A program made the position numbers and the translations under genes. Of a stretch of 64,000 nt of DNA, positions 24,553 to 33,092 are shown piece by piece. The DNA is from Paractinoplanes bogorensis (GTDB lineage Bacteria > Actinomycetota > Actinomycetes > Mycobacteriales > Micromonosporaceae). The stretch covers positions 186,001-250,000 of the forward strand of contig NZ_JAHKKG010000014.1 of NCBI RefSeq assembly GCF_018829635.1. Reading direction: 5' to 3'. The notes below the pieces were generated by a model, which had not been told where the DNA came from, ran no database searches, and was given only the letters and a program-made list of their open reading frames with translations. Position 1 is the stretch's first letter. Each line of letters starts with the position of its first letter.

Positions 24553-25452
24553 ATGATCACGGTCGAAAATCTCACGAAGAGGTACGGCAACCACAACGCC
24601 GTCAACGACGTGTCCTTCACGTGCGAACCCGGCACGGTGACCGGTTTCCTCGGGCCGAACGGCGCCGGCAAGTCGACCACCATGCGCATGATCTGCGGCC
24701 TGTCGGCGCCCACGTCCGGCTCGGCCACGGTGCGCGGCGTTCCCTATCGGCGGCTCGGCAACCCCGGCCGCGAGGTGGGCGTGCTCCTGGACGCCTCGGC
24801 CCAGCACTCCGGGCGTACGGGGAAAGAGATCTTGACCTTGGCCGCCCTCACCATGGGCATCGACACGGCCACGGTGCCCAAGGCGCTCGACCGGGTGGGG
24901 CTGAACGCGACGGCCGGCAAACGGCGGGTGCGGGCCTATTCGCTGGGCATGCGGCAGCGGCTCGGCCTGGCGCTGGCGCTGCTGGGCGACCCGGCCGTGC
25001 TGATCCTGGACGAGCCGGCCAACGGCCTCGACCCGGAGGGCATCTTCTGGATGCGCGGCCTGCTGCGCGACTACGCCGACCGGGGCGGCACAGTACTGCT
25101 CTCCTCCCATCTGCTGCGCGAGGTCGAGGCGGTCGCCGACCGGCTGGTCGTCATCGGCGGCGGCAAGGTCGTCGCCCAGGGTGACAAGGCCGAACTGCTG
25201 GCCCAGACCGGCACGCTCGTCCGCGCCGCCGACCCCGCCGCCCTGCTGATGGTGCTCGAGCGGGCCGGCCTGACCGGCACCAGGACGACCGACGGGGGCG
25301 TCGTGGTGCCGACCACGTCCGACGTGATCGGGCGGGCCGCCGCTGACGCCGGGCTCGTCCTGCTCGAACTGCGGCCGGCCGGTTCCGGTGGCCTCGAGCA
25401 GATGTTCCTGACCCTTACCGCCGGCGATTCCGTCAAGGAGGCCGTCCGATGA
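24553..25452 (+). CDS. ABC transporter ATP-binding protein
   Basis: 299 residues. Walker A GPNGAGKST, a degenerate signature YSLGMRQRLGLALALLG, Walker B AVLILDEPANGLDPEG and the switch His in LLSSHLL. This is the type found in ABC-2 exporters of antibiotics or antimicrobial peptides. ATG 24553 was chosen because the protein then begins with the first beta strand (MITVENLTKRYG); a CAGGCT box lies 7 nt upstream. It overlaps the permease gene by ATGA and is divergent from the two-component system that probably regulates it. Confidence 0.94.
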   Translation: MITVENLTKRYGNHNAVNDVSFTCEPGTVTGFLGPNGAGKSTTMRMICGLSAPTSGSATVRGVPYRRLGNPGREVGVLLDASAQHSGRTGKEILTLAALTMGIDTATVPKALDRVGLNATAGKRRVRAYSLGMRQRLGLALALLGDPAVLILDEPANGLDPEGIFWMRGLLRDYADRGGTVLLSSHLLREVEAVADRLVVIGGGKVVAQGDKAELLAQTGTLVRAADPAALLMVLERAGLTGTRTTDGGVVVPTTSDVIGRAAADAGLVLLELRPAGSGGLEQMFLTLTAGDSVKEAVR

Positions 25453-26237
25453 CCGCCGTTCTTCAAGAAGACACCCTTCCCTCCGTACGCACCCCGAGCG
25501 GCCGGGCGGTCGGCCTGGGCCGGCTCACGCTCGTCGAGCTGCGCAAACTCGCCGACACCAGGGCCGGGCTCTGGCTGCTGATCATCATCGCCCTGGCCAC
25601 GGCCGGCACCTCGGCCATCCAGATCGGCTGGGCCGACGATGCCGACCAGAACCTCGCGGGCTTCTTCGGCTTCGCGTTGCTGCCCTCGGCCATCCTGCTG
25701 CCCGTGCTGGGCATCCTCTCGATGACCGCCGAGTGGTCGCAGCGCACCGCGCTCACCACCTTCACGCTGGTGCCGGCCCGGGAACGGGTGATCGTGGCCA
25801 AGCTGCTGGCGGGCACGCTGATCGCGATCGCCTCGACGGTGGCCATGATGGTGATCGCGGCGGCGGGCAACCTGCTGGCGGGCGCGCTCGGCGGCGACGG
25901 GGGCTGGGACATCCCCGGCTCGCTGATCTGGCAGGGCATGGCCATGCAGATCCTGTTCGTGCTGATGGGCATGGCGTTCGGCGCCCTGCTGCTCAACTCG
26001 CCGCTGGCGATCGTGCTGTACCTCGCCCTGCCGATGGTGTGGGGCATCCTCGGCAGCACGATCTCGGCCCTGCGGGACGCCTCCGGGTGGCTCGACATCA
26101 ACACGACGACCGCGGCCATGACCGAGGCCGGCATGACCGGCGGCGAATGGGCCCGGGTCGGGGTCTCGGCCGCCGTCTGGGTGCTGTTGCCGCTGATGAT
26201 CGGCATCGTCCGGGTGCTGCGGCGCGAGATCTCCTGA
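25449..26237 (+). CDS. ABC-2 type permease
   Basis: 262 residues with six predicted membrane segments (for example GLWLLIIIALATAGTSAIQI, LLPSAILLPVLGILSM, TLIAIASTVAMMVIAAAGNL, ILFVLMGMAFGALLL, and a last one near VWVLLPLMIGIVRVL). The motif AEWSQRTALTTFTLVPAR is typical of actinobacterial ABC-2 permeases linked to NarL-type systems. Translationally coupled to the ATPase gene through ATGA. Substrate unknown; export of a lipid or antimicrobial peptide is likely from context. Confidence 0.92.
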   Translation: MTAVLQEDTLPSVRTPSGRAVGLGRLTLVELRKLADTRAGLWLLIIIALATAGTSAIQIGWADDADQNLAGFFGFALLPSAILLPVLGILSMTAEWSQRTALTTFTLVPARERVIVAKLLAGTLIAIASTVAMMVIAAAGNLLAGALGGDGGWDIPGSLIWQGMAMQILFVLMGMAFGALLLNSPLAIVLYLALPMVWGILGSTISALRDASGWLDINTTTAAMTEAGMTGGEWARVGVSAAVWVLLPLMIGIVRVLRREIS

Positions 26238-26277
26238 CCGTGGTTTGCGGCCGGCCGGGCCCGGGTACGCGCGGGCC

Positions 26278-26544
26278 ATGCCCATCGGTGCCCAGCCACC
26301 CGGCCGCCGCGGCACGGTCGAGGAACCGTACAGCCCGCTCAACCTGCGGCTGATCCTGGCCGCGTTCGGCTTTGTCGTCTGCACCGTCCTGGCCGTGCTG
26401 CTCTTCCGGACCGGCTGGACGGTGCCGGGCTGGCTGCTGCTGGCGTGGGCGCTGGTCGCGGTGGTCGACATGATCGTCGTGCAACTGCGCCGCCGGGCCC
26501 GCCGCCGCGCCGAGAGCGGGCGTGACCACTCGCTCTTCGAATAG
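26278..26544 (+). CDS. DUF6343-like small membrane protein
   Basis: 88 residues with two membrane helices (about 30-50 and 55-75) joined by RTGWTVPG, then an Arg-rich cytoplasmic tail. EEPYSPLNLRLILAAFGFVV and ALVAVVDMIVV resemble actinobacterial DUF6343 proteins, whose role is unknown. ATG 26278 fits the family N-terminus better than an earlier in-frame start at 26245, which overlaps the region just after the permease. An intrinsic terminator follows at once. Confidence 0.75.
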   Translation: MPIGAQPPGRRGTVEEPYSPLNLRLILAAFGFVVCTVLAVLLFRTGWTVPGWLLLAWALVAVVDMIVVQLRRRARRRAESGRDHSLFE

Positions 26545-26549
26545 GCATC

Positions 26550-26582
26550 GGGACGCTGCTCACGCCGAGTAGCGTCCCTTTT
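26550..26582 (+). terminator. intrinsic terminator overlapping the next gene's promoter
   Basis: GGGACGCT (26550-26557) pairs with AGCGTCCC (26571-26578), followed by TTTT. The next gene begins at 26584, one base after the T-tract, and its likely -10 TAGCGT (26570-26575) lies in the 3' arm of the hairpin. Confidence 0.8.
26570..26575 (+). promoter_or_regulatory. leaderless -10 box TAGCGT
   Basis: TAGCGT ends 8 nt before ATG 26584 inside the terminator stem. There is no room for a Shine-Dalgarno. The same hexamer precedes GTG 44846. Confidence 0.5.
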
Positions 26583-26583
26583 C

Positions 26584-29058
26584 ATGAGCCGCACCCGGTT
26601 TGCTGCTTTCACGGCTTTCATCCTCGCCGCCGTCATCGCCCCTCCCGTTACCGGTCAGCCTGCCGCCGCTTCTAACGCGCGTTTTCACGCGCGCGCGGCA
26701 GCGCTCCACACCGACACGCGCCCGCCGGCAGCGGCCTCGATCGACGCGCGCTCGCCGGCAACGGCCCCGATCAACGCGCGCCCGTCAGCCCACTCGATCG
26801 CCGCGCGCTCAGCGGCGCCCTCGTTCTACGCGCGCTCAGCGGCACCCTCCTCCGACGCGCGCTCAGCGGCACCCTCCTCCTACGCGCGCTCAGCGGCACC
26901 CTCCTCCTACGCGCGCTCAGCGGCACCCTCCTCCGACGCGCGCTCAGCGGCACCCTCCTCCGACGCGCGCTCAGCGGCACCCTCCTCCGACGCGCGCTCA
27001 GCGGCACCCTCCTCCGACGCGCGCTCACTCACCCGGAGACACCTGGCGGTGCCGCGCTCGTGGATGCGCGAACGGCCGCGGGGACGCGCGGCGGCCGGGC
27101 CGACCCCGGCGGTGGGGACCGTGCGCGAATGGGTCGGGCTGGACGACACGACCGGGAATCTCTATCGCAAGAACTACACGCTCAAGGCGGTCGGCAAGCA
27201 CATCGAGGTGTGGGTCGCGCAGGATCTGGCGTTCCCGGCCACCGACTGCCGCAAGAACTCGGTCGAGATCACCGCGGCCAACGTCGCCGACCTGGTGCGG
27301 GAGTTCGACGGCACGATCTATCCGAAGGAGACCGCCGTCTTCGGCGTCCCGCCCGAGCGCACCGGCGCCGCAGCGACGATGGACGGCGACTTCACCGGCG
27401 ACGGCAACAAGACGGTCACCCTGATCGACAACATCCGCGACGCCAACTACTACACGTTCCCGAAAGCGGTCACCTACGTCGCCGGCTTCTTCTCCCAGCA
27501 GCTCAACGAGCTCTTCGACCGCAACGTGATGACGATCGACGCGTACGACTGGAAGCACCGCCTCGGCGCCGACCCGGCCGACGACCCCGCGGACGACCTG
27601 TGCACCAGCCGGCCGGCGCGGCCCCGCATGTACGAGGCGACCTTCGCCCACGAGTGGCAGCACCTGCTCGGCTACTACACCGACCCGAACGAGACGACCT
27701 GGCTCAACGAGGGCATGGCCGACTTCGCGCAGACGCTGACCGGCTATGTGGACGGACGGGCCACGGTGAACGACCCGGCCAACGACACGCATCTGATGTG
27801 CTTCCAGGGCTGGGGCCCGGTGAAGACGAGATACAACGTGGCCCCGCGTGACTGCGGCGGCCCGCAGAACTCTCTGAACCTGTGGGACGAGGGCACGCCG
27901 AGCGACGTGCTGGCCGATTACGGCAACGTCTATCAGTTCCTGCTCTATCTGCGTGACCGCTTCGGGATCGGGGTCATCTCGATGCTGCACCGCGACGGGC
28001 TGCGGCAGGGGCTGGCGGCGGTGCAGGCGGCCCTGCCGACCGGGGTGGCCCTCTACGACGTCCTGCACGACTACCAGCTGATGACCCTCGTGGACGGGGT
28101 GGCGGGCGAGCCGGGCGGGGCGGTCGACGGCATCGACGCGGCCCGGGTGACCGCGGCGAGCCTGCGCTCGACGATCAATCCGGCCAACCAGGCGGCCTAC
28201 GACTCCCCGGGCGCGGCGCCGAACGGTGCCGACTACGTGCCACTGCCGACGCCCTTGAAGTCGATCTCCTTCCGCGGGTCGGCCACACTGCACCCGCGCG
28301 ACCTCGGGTGGACGGTCGCCGCGGGCACCCTCTTCTCCGGCAACCGCGACAATCTCGACGCGTACGCCGTCCGGCCGGTGACCGTTCCGGCCGGCGAGCC
28401 GGTGCTGTCGCTGGAGACCTCGTATGCGGCCGAGGAGGGCTACGACTGGGCATACGTGATGATCTCGATCAACGGCGGGAAGACGTTTCACTCCGTCACC
28501 GGTGACCGGACGAGACCCGGGCCGCTCGGACCGGGCCTGACCGGAACCAGCGGGACCGTCGTGACGGCGAGCTATCCCCTCAAGGCGTACGCGGGAAAGT
28601 CTGTGCTCCTTGGTCTGCGCTATGTGACCGACGGGCAGAACTCGAAGGGGGGCTGGCGGATCGGGACGATCGGGCTCGCCGGGCGGACGCTCAGCGACGG
28701 CTCGACGCTCGCCGGGTGGACGACGCCGACCGCGATCGAGCCGACGCCCGTGCACGGCTGGCACGTGCGGCTGGTCGGGCTCGACGCGCACCGGGCCCTG
28801 GTGGTGCCGTTGTCGCAGTTCAAGCGGCTGGCACGGTATCCCCGCATCGTCGCGGTGGTCTCGCACGACGAGCCGGACGAGACTGAACGGCGCTATGCCC
28901 CCTATCGCCTCACGGCCAACGGAATCCTCCAGCCCGGCGGCGCCGTATCCGCGTCTCCCCCGGCCGCCGCATCCGCATCTCCGCCGGCCGCCGCACCCGC
29001 CTCTCCCCGGGCCACCGCACCCGGGTCTCGCTCGGCTGGTCACGGCAGCAGGCCGTAG
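26584..29058 (+). CDS. secreted zinc metalloprotease with tandem-repeat pro-region
   Basis: 824 residues. Signal peptide of about 30 residues; a low-complexity pro-region (about 31-146) with eight perfect-length 9-residue repeats RSAAPS(S/F)(D/Y)A; a protease domain (about 165-500) with HEWQH (HExxH) and the downstream NEGMAD, giving a gluzincin/M6-like zinc site; then a C-terminal beta domain (SLETSYAAEEGYDWAYVMIS, like the immune-inhibitor-A fold) and an Ala/Pro/Ser tail of three 24-bp repeats. It probably degrades extracellular protein. The start is leaderless, directly after a terminator. The 3' end overlaps the convergent cyclase gene by 19 bp. Confidence 0.85.
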   Translation: MSRTRFAAFTAFILAAVIAPPVTGQPAAASNARFHARAAALHTDTRPPAAASIDARSPATAPINARPSAHSIAARSAAPSFYARSAAPSSDARSAAPSSYARSAAPSSYARSAAPSSDARSAAPSSDARSAAPSSDARSAAPSSDARSLTRRHLAVPRSWMRERPRGRAAAGPTPAVGTVREWVGLDDTTGNLYRKNYTLKAVGKHIEVWVAQDLAFPATDCRKNSVEITAANVADLVREFDGTIYPKETAVFGVPPERTGAAATMDGDFTGDGNKTVTLIDNIRDANYYTFPKAVTYVAGFFSQQLNELFDRNVMTIDAYDWKHRLGADPADDPADDLCTSRPARPRMYEATFAHEWQHLLGYYTDPNETTWLNEGMADFAQTLTGYVDGRATVNDPANDTHLMCFQGWGPVKTRYNVAPRDCGGPQNSLNLWDEGTPSDVLADYGNVYQFLLYLRDRFGIGVISMLHRDGLRQGLAAVQAALPTGVALYDVLHDYQLMTLVDGVAGEPGGAVDGIDAARVTAASLRSTINPANQAAYDSPGAAPNGADYVPLPTPLKSISFRGSATLHPRDLGWTVAAGTLFSGNRDNLDAYAVRPVTVPAGEPVLSLETSYAAEEGYDWAYVMISINGGKTFHSVTGDRTRPGPLGPGLTGTSGTVVTASYPLKAYAGKSVLLGLRYVTDGQNSKGGWRIGTIGLAGRTLSDGSTLAGWTTPTAIEPTPVHGWHVRLVGLDAHRALVVPLSQFKRLARYPRIVAVVSHDEPDETERRYAPYRLTANGILQPGGAVSASPPAAASASPPAAAPASPRATAPGSRSAGHGSRP
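26806..27021 (+). repeat. 27-bp tandem repeat, 8 copies, in protease pro-region
   Basis: Eight in-frame 27-bp units encode RSAAPS(S/F)(D/Y)A. Copies differ mainly by a GAC/TAC switch (Asp or Tyr) and one TTC. More degenerate 9-residue units precede the block (about residues 47-74). Copy number is likely to vary between strains. Confidence 0.92.
28954..29025 (+). repeat. 24-bp tandem repeat, 3 copies, at protease C-terminus
   Basis: Three imperfect 24-bp units encode SP(P/R)A(A/T)A(S/P)(A/G)-like octapeptides, forming a Pro/Ala/Ser tail. Confidence 0.75.
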
Positions 29059-29735
29059 ATCAGGGCGGAGGAACCGGAGCCGGCCCGGTTGATCTGGCCC
29101 CCGCAGAGGATGTGGGCGCCGGTCTCGGGCAGCGCCTCCAGATTGGCCAGGATCTCGAGACTGATGCGGTGGCGCCGATAGACCAGGTGGGAGACGGTGA
29201 ACGTGGCGTCGGCGCCGACGTCGGGACTGAACGCGTCGGTGCCCGTGCCGCCGCGGCGGCCGAGGCGGCCGGTGTCGATCAGCCAGCGTGCGGTCTCGAC
29301 GGCGAAACCCGGATGGCGGGGCGCCCCGTCGGCACCCGCACCGGTGAACTCGGCCGTGCCCCACTTGGCGTCCCACCCGGTCCAGATGATCACCATCGAC
29401 TCGTCGGGGATGCGCCCGTGCGTGCGTTCCCAGGCCTCGACGTCGGCGATGGTCACCGCGTAGCCGGGGTCGCGGGCACAGCGCTCCCGCACGTCGATCT
29501 TGACCGCGCTCAGATGCAGATCGGCCAGGTCGAGCTCGTCGGCCAGCGGCTCGCCCTGGTTGAAGTGGCCGGGCGCGCCCCAGTGGGTGCCGGTGTGCTC
29601 GCCCTGACGGACGAACCGCAGGTAGTAGCCGTCTTTCTCGATCGTGGCGACGGTCTCGAGCTCGAACGGCGGGTCGCCCGGATAGACGTTGGTGGTGGCG
29701 GGGTCGTTCACGTGGGACAGGCTCACGAGGCGCAT
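29040..29735 (-). CDS. cyclase/kynurenine formamidase-like hydrolase with altered metal motif
   Basis: 231 residues of the cyclase (KynB-like) family of metal-dependent amidohydrolases. The usual HxGTHxDxPxH motif appears as HTGTHWGAPGHF (about residues 51-62): both His pairs are present but the metal-ligand Asp is Gly. VSLSHVND and YPGDPP match the family N-terminus. The substitution may mean different metal binding or loss of activity. ATG 29735 with TATGGT 6 nt upstream (29742-29747) gives a leaderless start. It is divergent from the MerR gene; its 3' end overlaps the protease gene by 19 bp. Confidence 0.83.
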   Translation of the reverse strand: MRLVSLSHVNDPATTNVYPGDPPFELETVATIEKDGYYLRFVRQGEHTGTHWGAPGHFNQGEPLADELDLADLHLSAVKIDVRERCARDPGYAVTIADVEAWERTHGRIPDESMVIIWTGWDAKWGTAEFTGAGADGAPRHPGFAVETARWLIDTGRLGRRGGTGTDAFSPDVGADATFTVSHLVYRRHRISLEILANLEALPETGAHILCGGQINRAGSGSSALIYGLLP

Positions 29736-29741
29736 GCCGAG

Positions 29742-29747
29742 ACCATA
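29742..29747 (-). promoter_or_regulatory. leaderless -10 box TATGGT
   Basis: On the minus strand TATGGT precedes ATG 29735 by 6 nt. It lies beside the MerR operator block, so the cyclase gene could be co-regulated. Confidence 0.45.
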
Positions 29748-29753
29748 GCGCAA

Positions 29754-29783
29754 TTGACAGTGTCATGGTGACAGTGTCATAGT
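29754..29783 (+). promoter_or_regulatory. MerR promoter with two TGACAGTGTCA operators
   Basis: TTGACA (29754-29759) and CATAGT (29778-29783) form a sigma70-type promoter with an 18-bp spacer. Two identical 11-bp palindromes TGACAGTGTCA lie at 29755-29765 and 29769-29779, 14 bp apart. The stretched spacer and palindromes inside it are the classic layout for a MerR-type regulator. ATG 29791 starts 7 nt after the -10. Confidence 0.7.
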
Positions 29784-29790
29784 CATCGGC

Positions 29791-30585
29791 ATGTGGACGC
29801 TCGACCAGCTCGTGGAAAAGGTGCGCCAGGCCCTCGAAGGGGAATATGCCGGCGCACCGAACGGCCGCGTGCGTGACGTGCCCGATCGGCGGGCGATCCG
29901 GTGGTATTCGACGATCGGCCTGGTCGACAAGCCGCTCGGCATGCGCGGCCGCACGGCGCTCTACGGCCCGCGCCACCTGCAGCAACTCGTCGCGGTCAAG
30001 CGTCTCCAGGCGGCCGACCTCAGCCTGGCCACCATTCAGGAGAAGCTGACGGGGGCCTCGCCCGCCGAGCTGGCCGAGATCGCTCAGGTCCCGCCAGAGC
30101 TGTTGCGACCGGTTGAGCAGAGCACCCCCGACGCGGCCGCGACCCGTCCCCACTTCTGGGCCGCCCAGCCCTCCGCCGCCCAGCCCTCCGCCGCCCAGCC
30201 CTCCGCCGCCCAGCCCTCCGCCGCCCAGCCCTCCGCCGCCCAGCCCTCCGCCGCCCAGCCCTCCGTCGCCCAGCCCTCCGTCGCCCAACCCTCTGCCGCG
30301 CATACGCCGCACGAGGAGCCGGTTTCCGAGGTCGACCCGGTCGACCTCCGGCCCGGTGACTTCGTGTTCCCCGCCGATCCGCCCGTCGTCGCGGCCGGCG
30401 CGACGGCCCACGCTCGCTCGTTCGGCGGGGCCGACCTGGGCGGCGGAGTTCTGCTGCTCGTCCCGCATGCCCTGTCCGACCGCGACCTCGACGCCATCGC
30501 CGAGGCCGCCCGACCCCTGCTCGATCTGCTCACCGCCCGAGGCCTGACCACGGCCGAGGGCTCGACCCATGGGAGTCCGTCATGA
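29791..30585 (+). CDS. MerR-type regulator with AAQPS repeat linker
   Basis: 264 residues. An N-terminal MerR-like winged helix (about 20-90: RRAIRWYSTIGLVDKP, GRTALYGPRHLQQLVAVKRLQ), a linker with nine AAQPS/VAQPS pentapeptides (about 124-168), and a C-terminal alpha/beta domain (about 185-260: LRPGDFVFPADPP, LGGGVLLLVPHALSDRDLDA) that may bind a ligand. It overlaps the VIT/VWA gene by ATGA, so the two are coupled. It probably autoregulates through the TGACAGTGTCA sites. The effector is unknown. Confidence 0.85.
   Translation: MWTLDQLVEKVRQALEGEYAGAPNGRVRDVPDRRAIRWYSTIGLVDKPLGMRGRTALYGPRHLQQLVAVKRLQAADLSLATIQEKLTGASPAELAEIAQVPPELLRPVEQSTPDAAATRPHFWAAQPSAAQPSAAQPSAAQPSAAQPSAAQPSAAQPSVAQPSVAQPSAAHTPHEEPVSEVDPVDLRPGDFVFPADPPVVAAGATAHARSFGGADLGGGVLLLVPHALSDRDLDAIAEAARPLLDLLTARGLTTAEGSTHGSPS
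30160..30294 (+). repeat. 15-bp tandem repeat, 9 copies, in MerR linker
   Basis: Nine in-frame copies of GCCGCCCAGCCCTCC, with late copies showing GTC and CAA/TCT changes, encode A/V-AQPS. Confidence 0.95.
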
Positions 30586-33083
30586 GCATCTCCGTCACCC
30601 CGATGGATCCCGCGGAGATCAGCCGCGTCCGGATCCTGCCCGACGCGGGCTTCGGCATGCTGCGCACCGATCGCGGCGCCCTGCCGCTCGACCGCCTCGA
30701 CGTGCGGGCCCGCATCAGTGGGCTGGTCGCGCACACGGTCGTCACCACCGAGTTCGTCAACGTGCACGACGACGCGCTCGAGGCGACCTACATCTTCCCG
30801 TTGCCCGACCGGGCCGCGGTCACCGGCATGACGATGACCGCCGACGACCGCACGGTCACGGCCGAGCTGCAGGAGCGCGGGGCCGCCCGGGAGGCCTACG
30901 ACCGGGCGATCGCGGCCGGTCAGCGCGCGTCGATCGCCGAGGAGGAGCGGCCCGACGTCTTCACGATGCGGGTCGGCAACGTCGTCCCCGGCGAGCGGGT
31001 CGTGATCGAGCTGAGCCTGGTCGGGCCGCTGCCCTTCGAGGACGGGGAGGCCACGTTCCGGTTCCCGCTGGTGGTGGCCCCGCGTTACATCCCCGGCACG
31101 CCCCTGCCCGGCGCGTCGGTCGGCGACGGGTGGGTGCCCGACACCGACGCCGTGCCGGACGCGTCGCGCATCACTCCCCCGGTGCTGCTGCCCGGTTTCC
31201 CCAACCCGTTGCGGCTCGGCCTCACGGTCGAGATCGACCCGGCCGGGCTCGAGCTGGGCCAGGTGCGGTCGAGCCTGCACACCGTCTCCGACCGCGAAGG
31301 GGTGCTGTCGATCGGGCCCGGCGAGAAGGCCAACCGCGACTTCATCCTGCGCCTGCCCTATGCCGGTGGCGGTCAGACCGCGATCGCCGTGCCCGACGAG
31401 ACCGCGGAAGAGCCCGAGGGCGTCTTCCAGCTCGTCGTGCTGCCCCCCGCCGACGCCACCGCGGCCCGGCCGAAAGACGTCGTGCTGCTGCTCGACCGTT
31501 CGGGCAGCATGGGCGGCTGGAAGATGGTGGCCGCCCGGCGGGCCGCGGCCCGGGTCGTCGACACGCTGACCGCCGCCGACCGGTTCGCCGTCCTCACCTT
31601 CGACCACGAGGTCGGGCACCCCGCCGACCTGCCCGCGGGGCTGGCCGAGGCGACCGACCGGCATCGCTTCCGGGCGGTCGAGCACCTGGCCCAGGCGGAC
31701 GCCCGCGGCGGCACCGAGCTGCTGGCCCCGCTCACCGAGGGCCTCGGGCTGCTGCGGGCGAGCGAGGGCCGCGACCGGGTGCTCGTGCTGGTAACCGACG
31801 GGCAGGTCGGCAACGAGGATCAGATCGTCCGCGACGTCACGCCGCTGATCGGCACGACCCGCATCCACACGATCGGCATCGACCGCGCGGTCAACGCCGG
31901 CTTCCTGGGCCGGCTCGCCGCGCTCGGCGCCGGCCGGGCCGAGCTGGTCGAGAGCGAAGACCGCCTCGACGAGGCCATGGAGCACATCCACCGCCGGATC
32001 GGCGCCCCGGTCGTCACCGGTCTGCAGATCACCGCGACGGGACTGGCCCTGGTCGACGACGACCGGTCGCCGGCCCGGCTGCCGGGCCTCTACCCGGGCG
32101 TGCCGCTGGTGGTCAGCGGACGCTACACGGGGCAGCCCGAGGGCGAGCTCGTGGTCACCGGGCGCACCCGCGACGACCAGGAGTTCCGCACGACGGTCGC
32201 GGTGCAGCGGCGCATCGAGCCCGCCGTCGCGGCCCAGTGGGCGCGGGCCCGGCTGCGCGATCTGGAGGACGCGTACGCGGCCGGCGACCGCGGCCTCGAG
32301 AAGCGGATCGTGGCCGTCTCGCTGCGCTACGGCGTGCTGTGCCGCTTCACCGCCTTTGTGGCGGTCGACAGCCGCGTCGTGAACGAGGGCGGCGAGACCC
32401 GTCGCGTGACCCAGCCGATCGAGATGCCCGACGGCTGGGAGGCACCGGGCGACGTCGCCCCCGCCATGATGCGCCTGGCCGGGGCCGCCCCGCCGGCGGC
32501 CGCGCCGGCCCACTTCGCGTCGTTCGCGGCCCCGGAATCCCTCGCGCCGGACGCCGGTTTCGCAGCCGGTGGGGCCGGTGGCGGATTCGGCAGTGCTGCC
32601 CCGCCCGCACCCGGCGGCGCCGCCCGGGCTCGGCGAAGTGGGGTGCTCGGTGCACCGGCAATGGCGCGGTCCAAGGGCCGGGCGTCGTTCGGGGGCGAGC
32701 TGCCGCTCGACGAGGTGCGGGCCCTGGCCGCGACCGAGGCCCAGCGGTTGCGCGACGCGGCCGACCGGCCCGGCTGGGAGCGCCGCGATCTGCTGGACGA
32801 CTTGGCCAGCCGACTCGAGGTCCTGGTCGGCGCGACCGTCGACGAGGCGTTCGGACCGCTGAAAGAGCTGGTCACCGAGCTCCGCTCGAACGCGTCGGTC
32901 GACGACCGCTGGACGATCGCGATCGACGTGCTGACCGCCTTCGCCGGCGGCGCCGCTTCGCCCGGCGCGGGAGCCACCCCGTCAACGGGCGGCGCACAGA
33001 CGAGCGGCGCACAGACGAGCGGCGCACAGACGGGCGACGCGCAGACGGGCGGGCCCGAGCGTAAGGCGTTCTGGAAACGATGA
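30582..33083 (+). CDS. VIT and VWA domain protein
   Basis: 833 residues. An N-terminal VIT (inter-alpha-trypsin-like) domain (about 15-150: FVNVHDDALEATYIFPLPDRAAVTGM is the hallmark stretch) and a VWA domain (about 295-470) with MIDAS motif Asp305-x-Ser307-x-Ser309 in DRSGSMGG. A C-terminal helical region and an Ala/Gly linker (about 630-700) follow, ending in GAQTS repeats. No signal peptide. VIT/VWA proteins act as metal-dependent adhesion or assembly scaffolds; bacterial roles are mostly unknown. Coupled to the MerR gene, so expression probably responds to its ligand. A hairpin follows. Confidence 0.9.
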   Translation: MSISVTPMDPAEISRVRILPDAGFGMLRTDRGALPLDRLDVRARISGLVAHTVVTTEFVNVHDDALEATYIFPLPDRAAVTGMTMTADDRTVTAELQERGAAREAYDRAIAAGQRASIAEEERPDVFTMRVGNVVPGERVVIELSLVGPLPFEDGEATFRFPLVVAPRYIPGTPLPGASVGDGWVPDTDAVPDASRITPPVLLPGFPNPLRLGLTVEIDPAGLELGQVRSSLHTVSDREGVLSIGPGEKANRDFILRLPYAGGGQTAIAVPDETAEEPEGVFQLVVLPPADATAARPKDVVLLLDRSGSMGGWKMVAARRAAARVVDTLTAADRFAVLTFDHEVGHPADLPAGLAEATDRHRFRAVEHLAQADARGGTELLAPLTEGLGLLRASEGRDRVLVLVTDGQVGNEDQIVRDVTPLIGTTRIHTIGIDRAVNAGFLGRLAALGAGRAELVESEDRLDEAMEHIHRRIGAPVVTGLQITATGLALVDDDRSPARLPGLYPGVPLVVSGRYTGQPEGELVVTGRTRDDQEFRTTVAVQRRIEPAVAAQWARARLRDLEDAYAAGDRGLEKRIVAVSLRYGVLCRFTAFVAVDSRVVNEGGETRRVTQPIEMPDGWEAPGDVAPAMMRLAGAAPPAAAPAHFASFAAPESLAPDAGFAAGGAGGGFGSAAPPAPGGAARARRSGVLGAPAMARSKGRASFGGELPLDEVRALAATEAQRLRDAADRPGWERRDLLDDLASRLEVLVGATVDEAFGPLKELVTELRSNASVDDRWTIAIDVLTAFAGGAASPGAGATPSTGGAQTSGAQTSGAQTGDAQTGGPERKAFWKR
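32991..33050 (+). repeat. 15-bp tandem repeat, 4 copies, at VIT/VWA C-terminus
   Basis: Four in-frame units of GGCGCACAGACGAGC type encode G/D-AQT-S/G. They lie about 30 bp before the stop codon. Confidence 0.85.
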
Positions 33084-33092
33084 CAGCACCCG

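Noticed and set aside
26771-27028. Minus-strand ORF of SARRRRVPL repeats
   Set aside because: It is the reverse reading of the 27-bp repeat in the protease; repeats keep several frames open.
30160-30294. Possible CRISPR array
   Set aside because: Units are 15 bp in direct contact with no spacers, and they encode an in-frame pentapeptide.
27025-30570. Very long minus-strand frame (1181 codons) across protease, cyclase and MerR genes
   Set aside because: It is antisense to well-supported genes; long open shadow frames are common at this GC content. Its text is Arg/Gly/His-rich with no domain.
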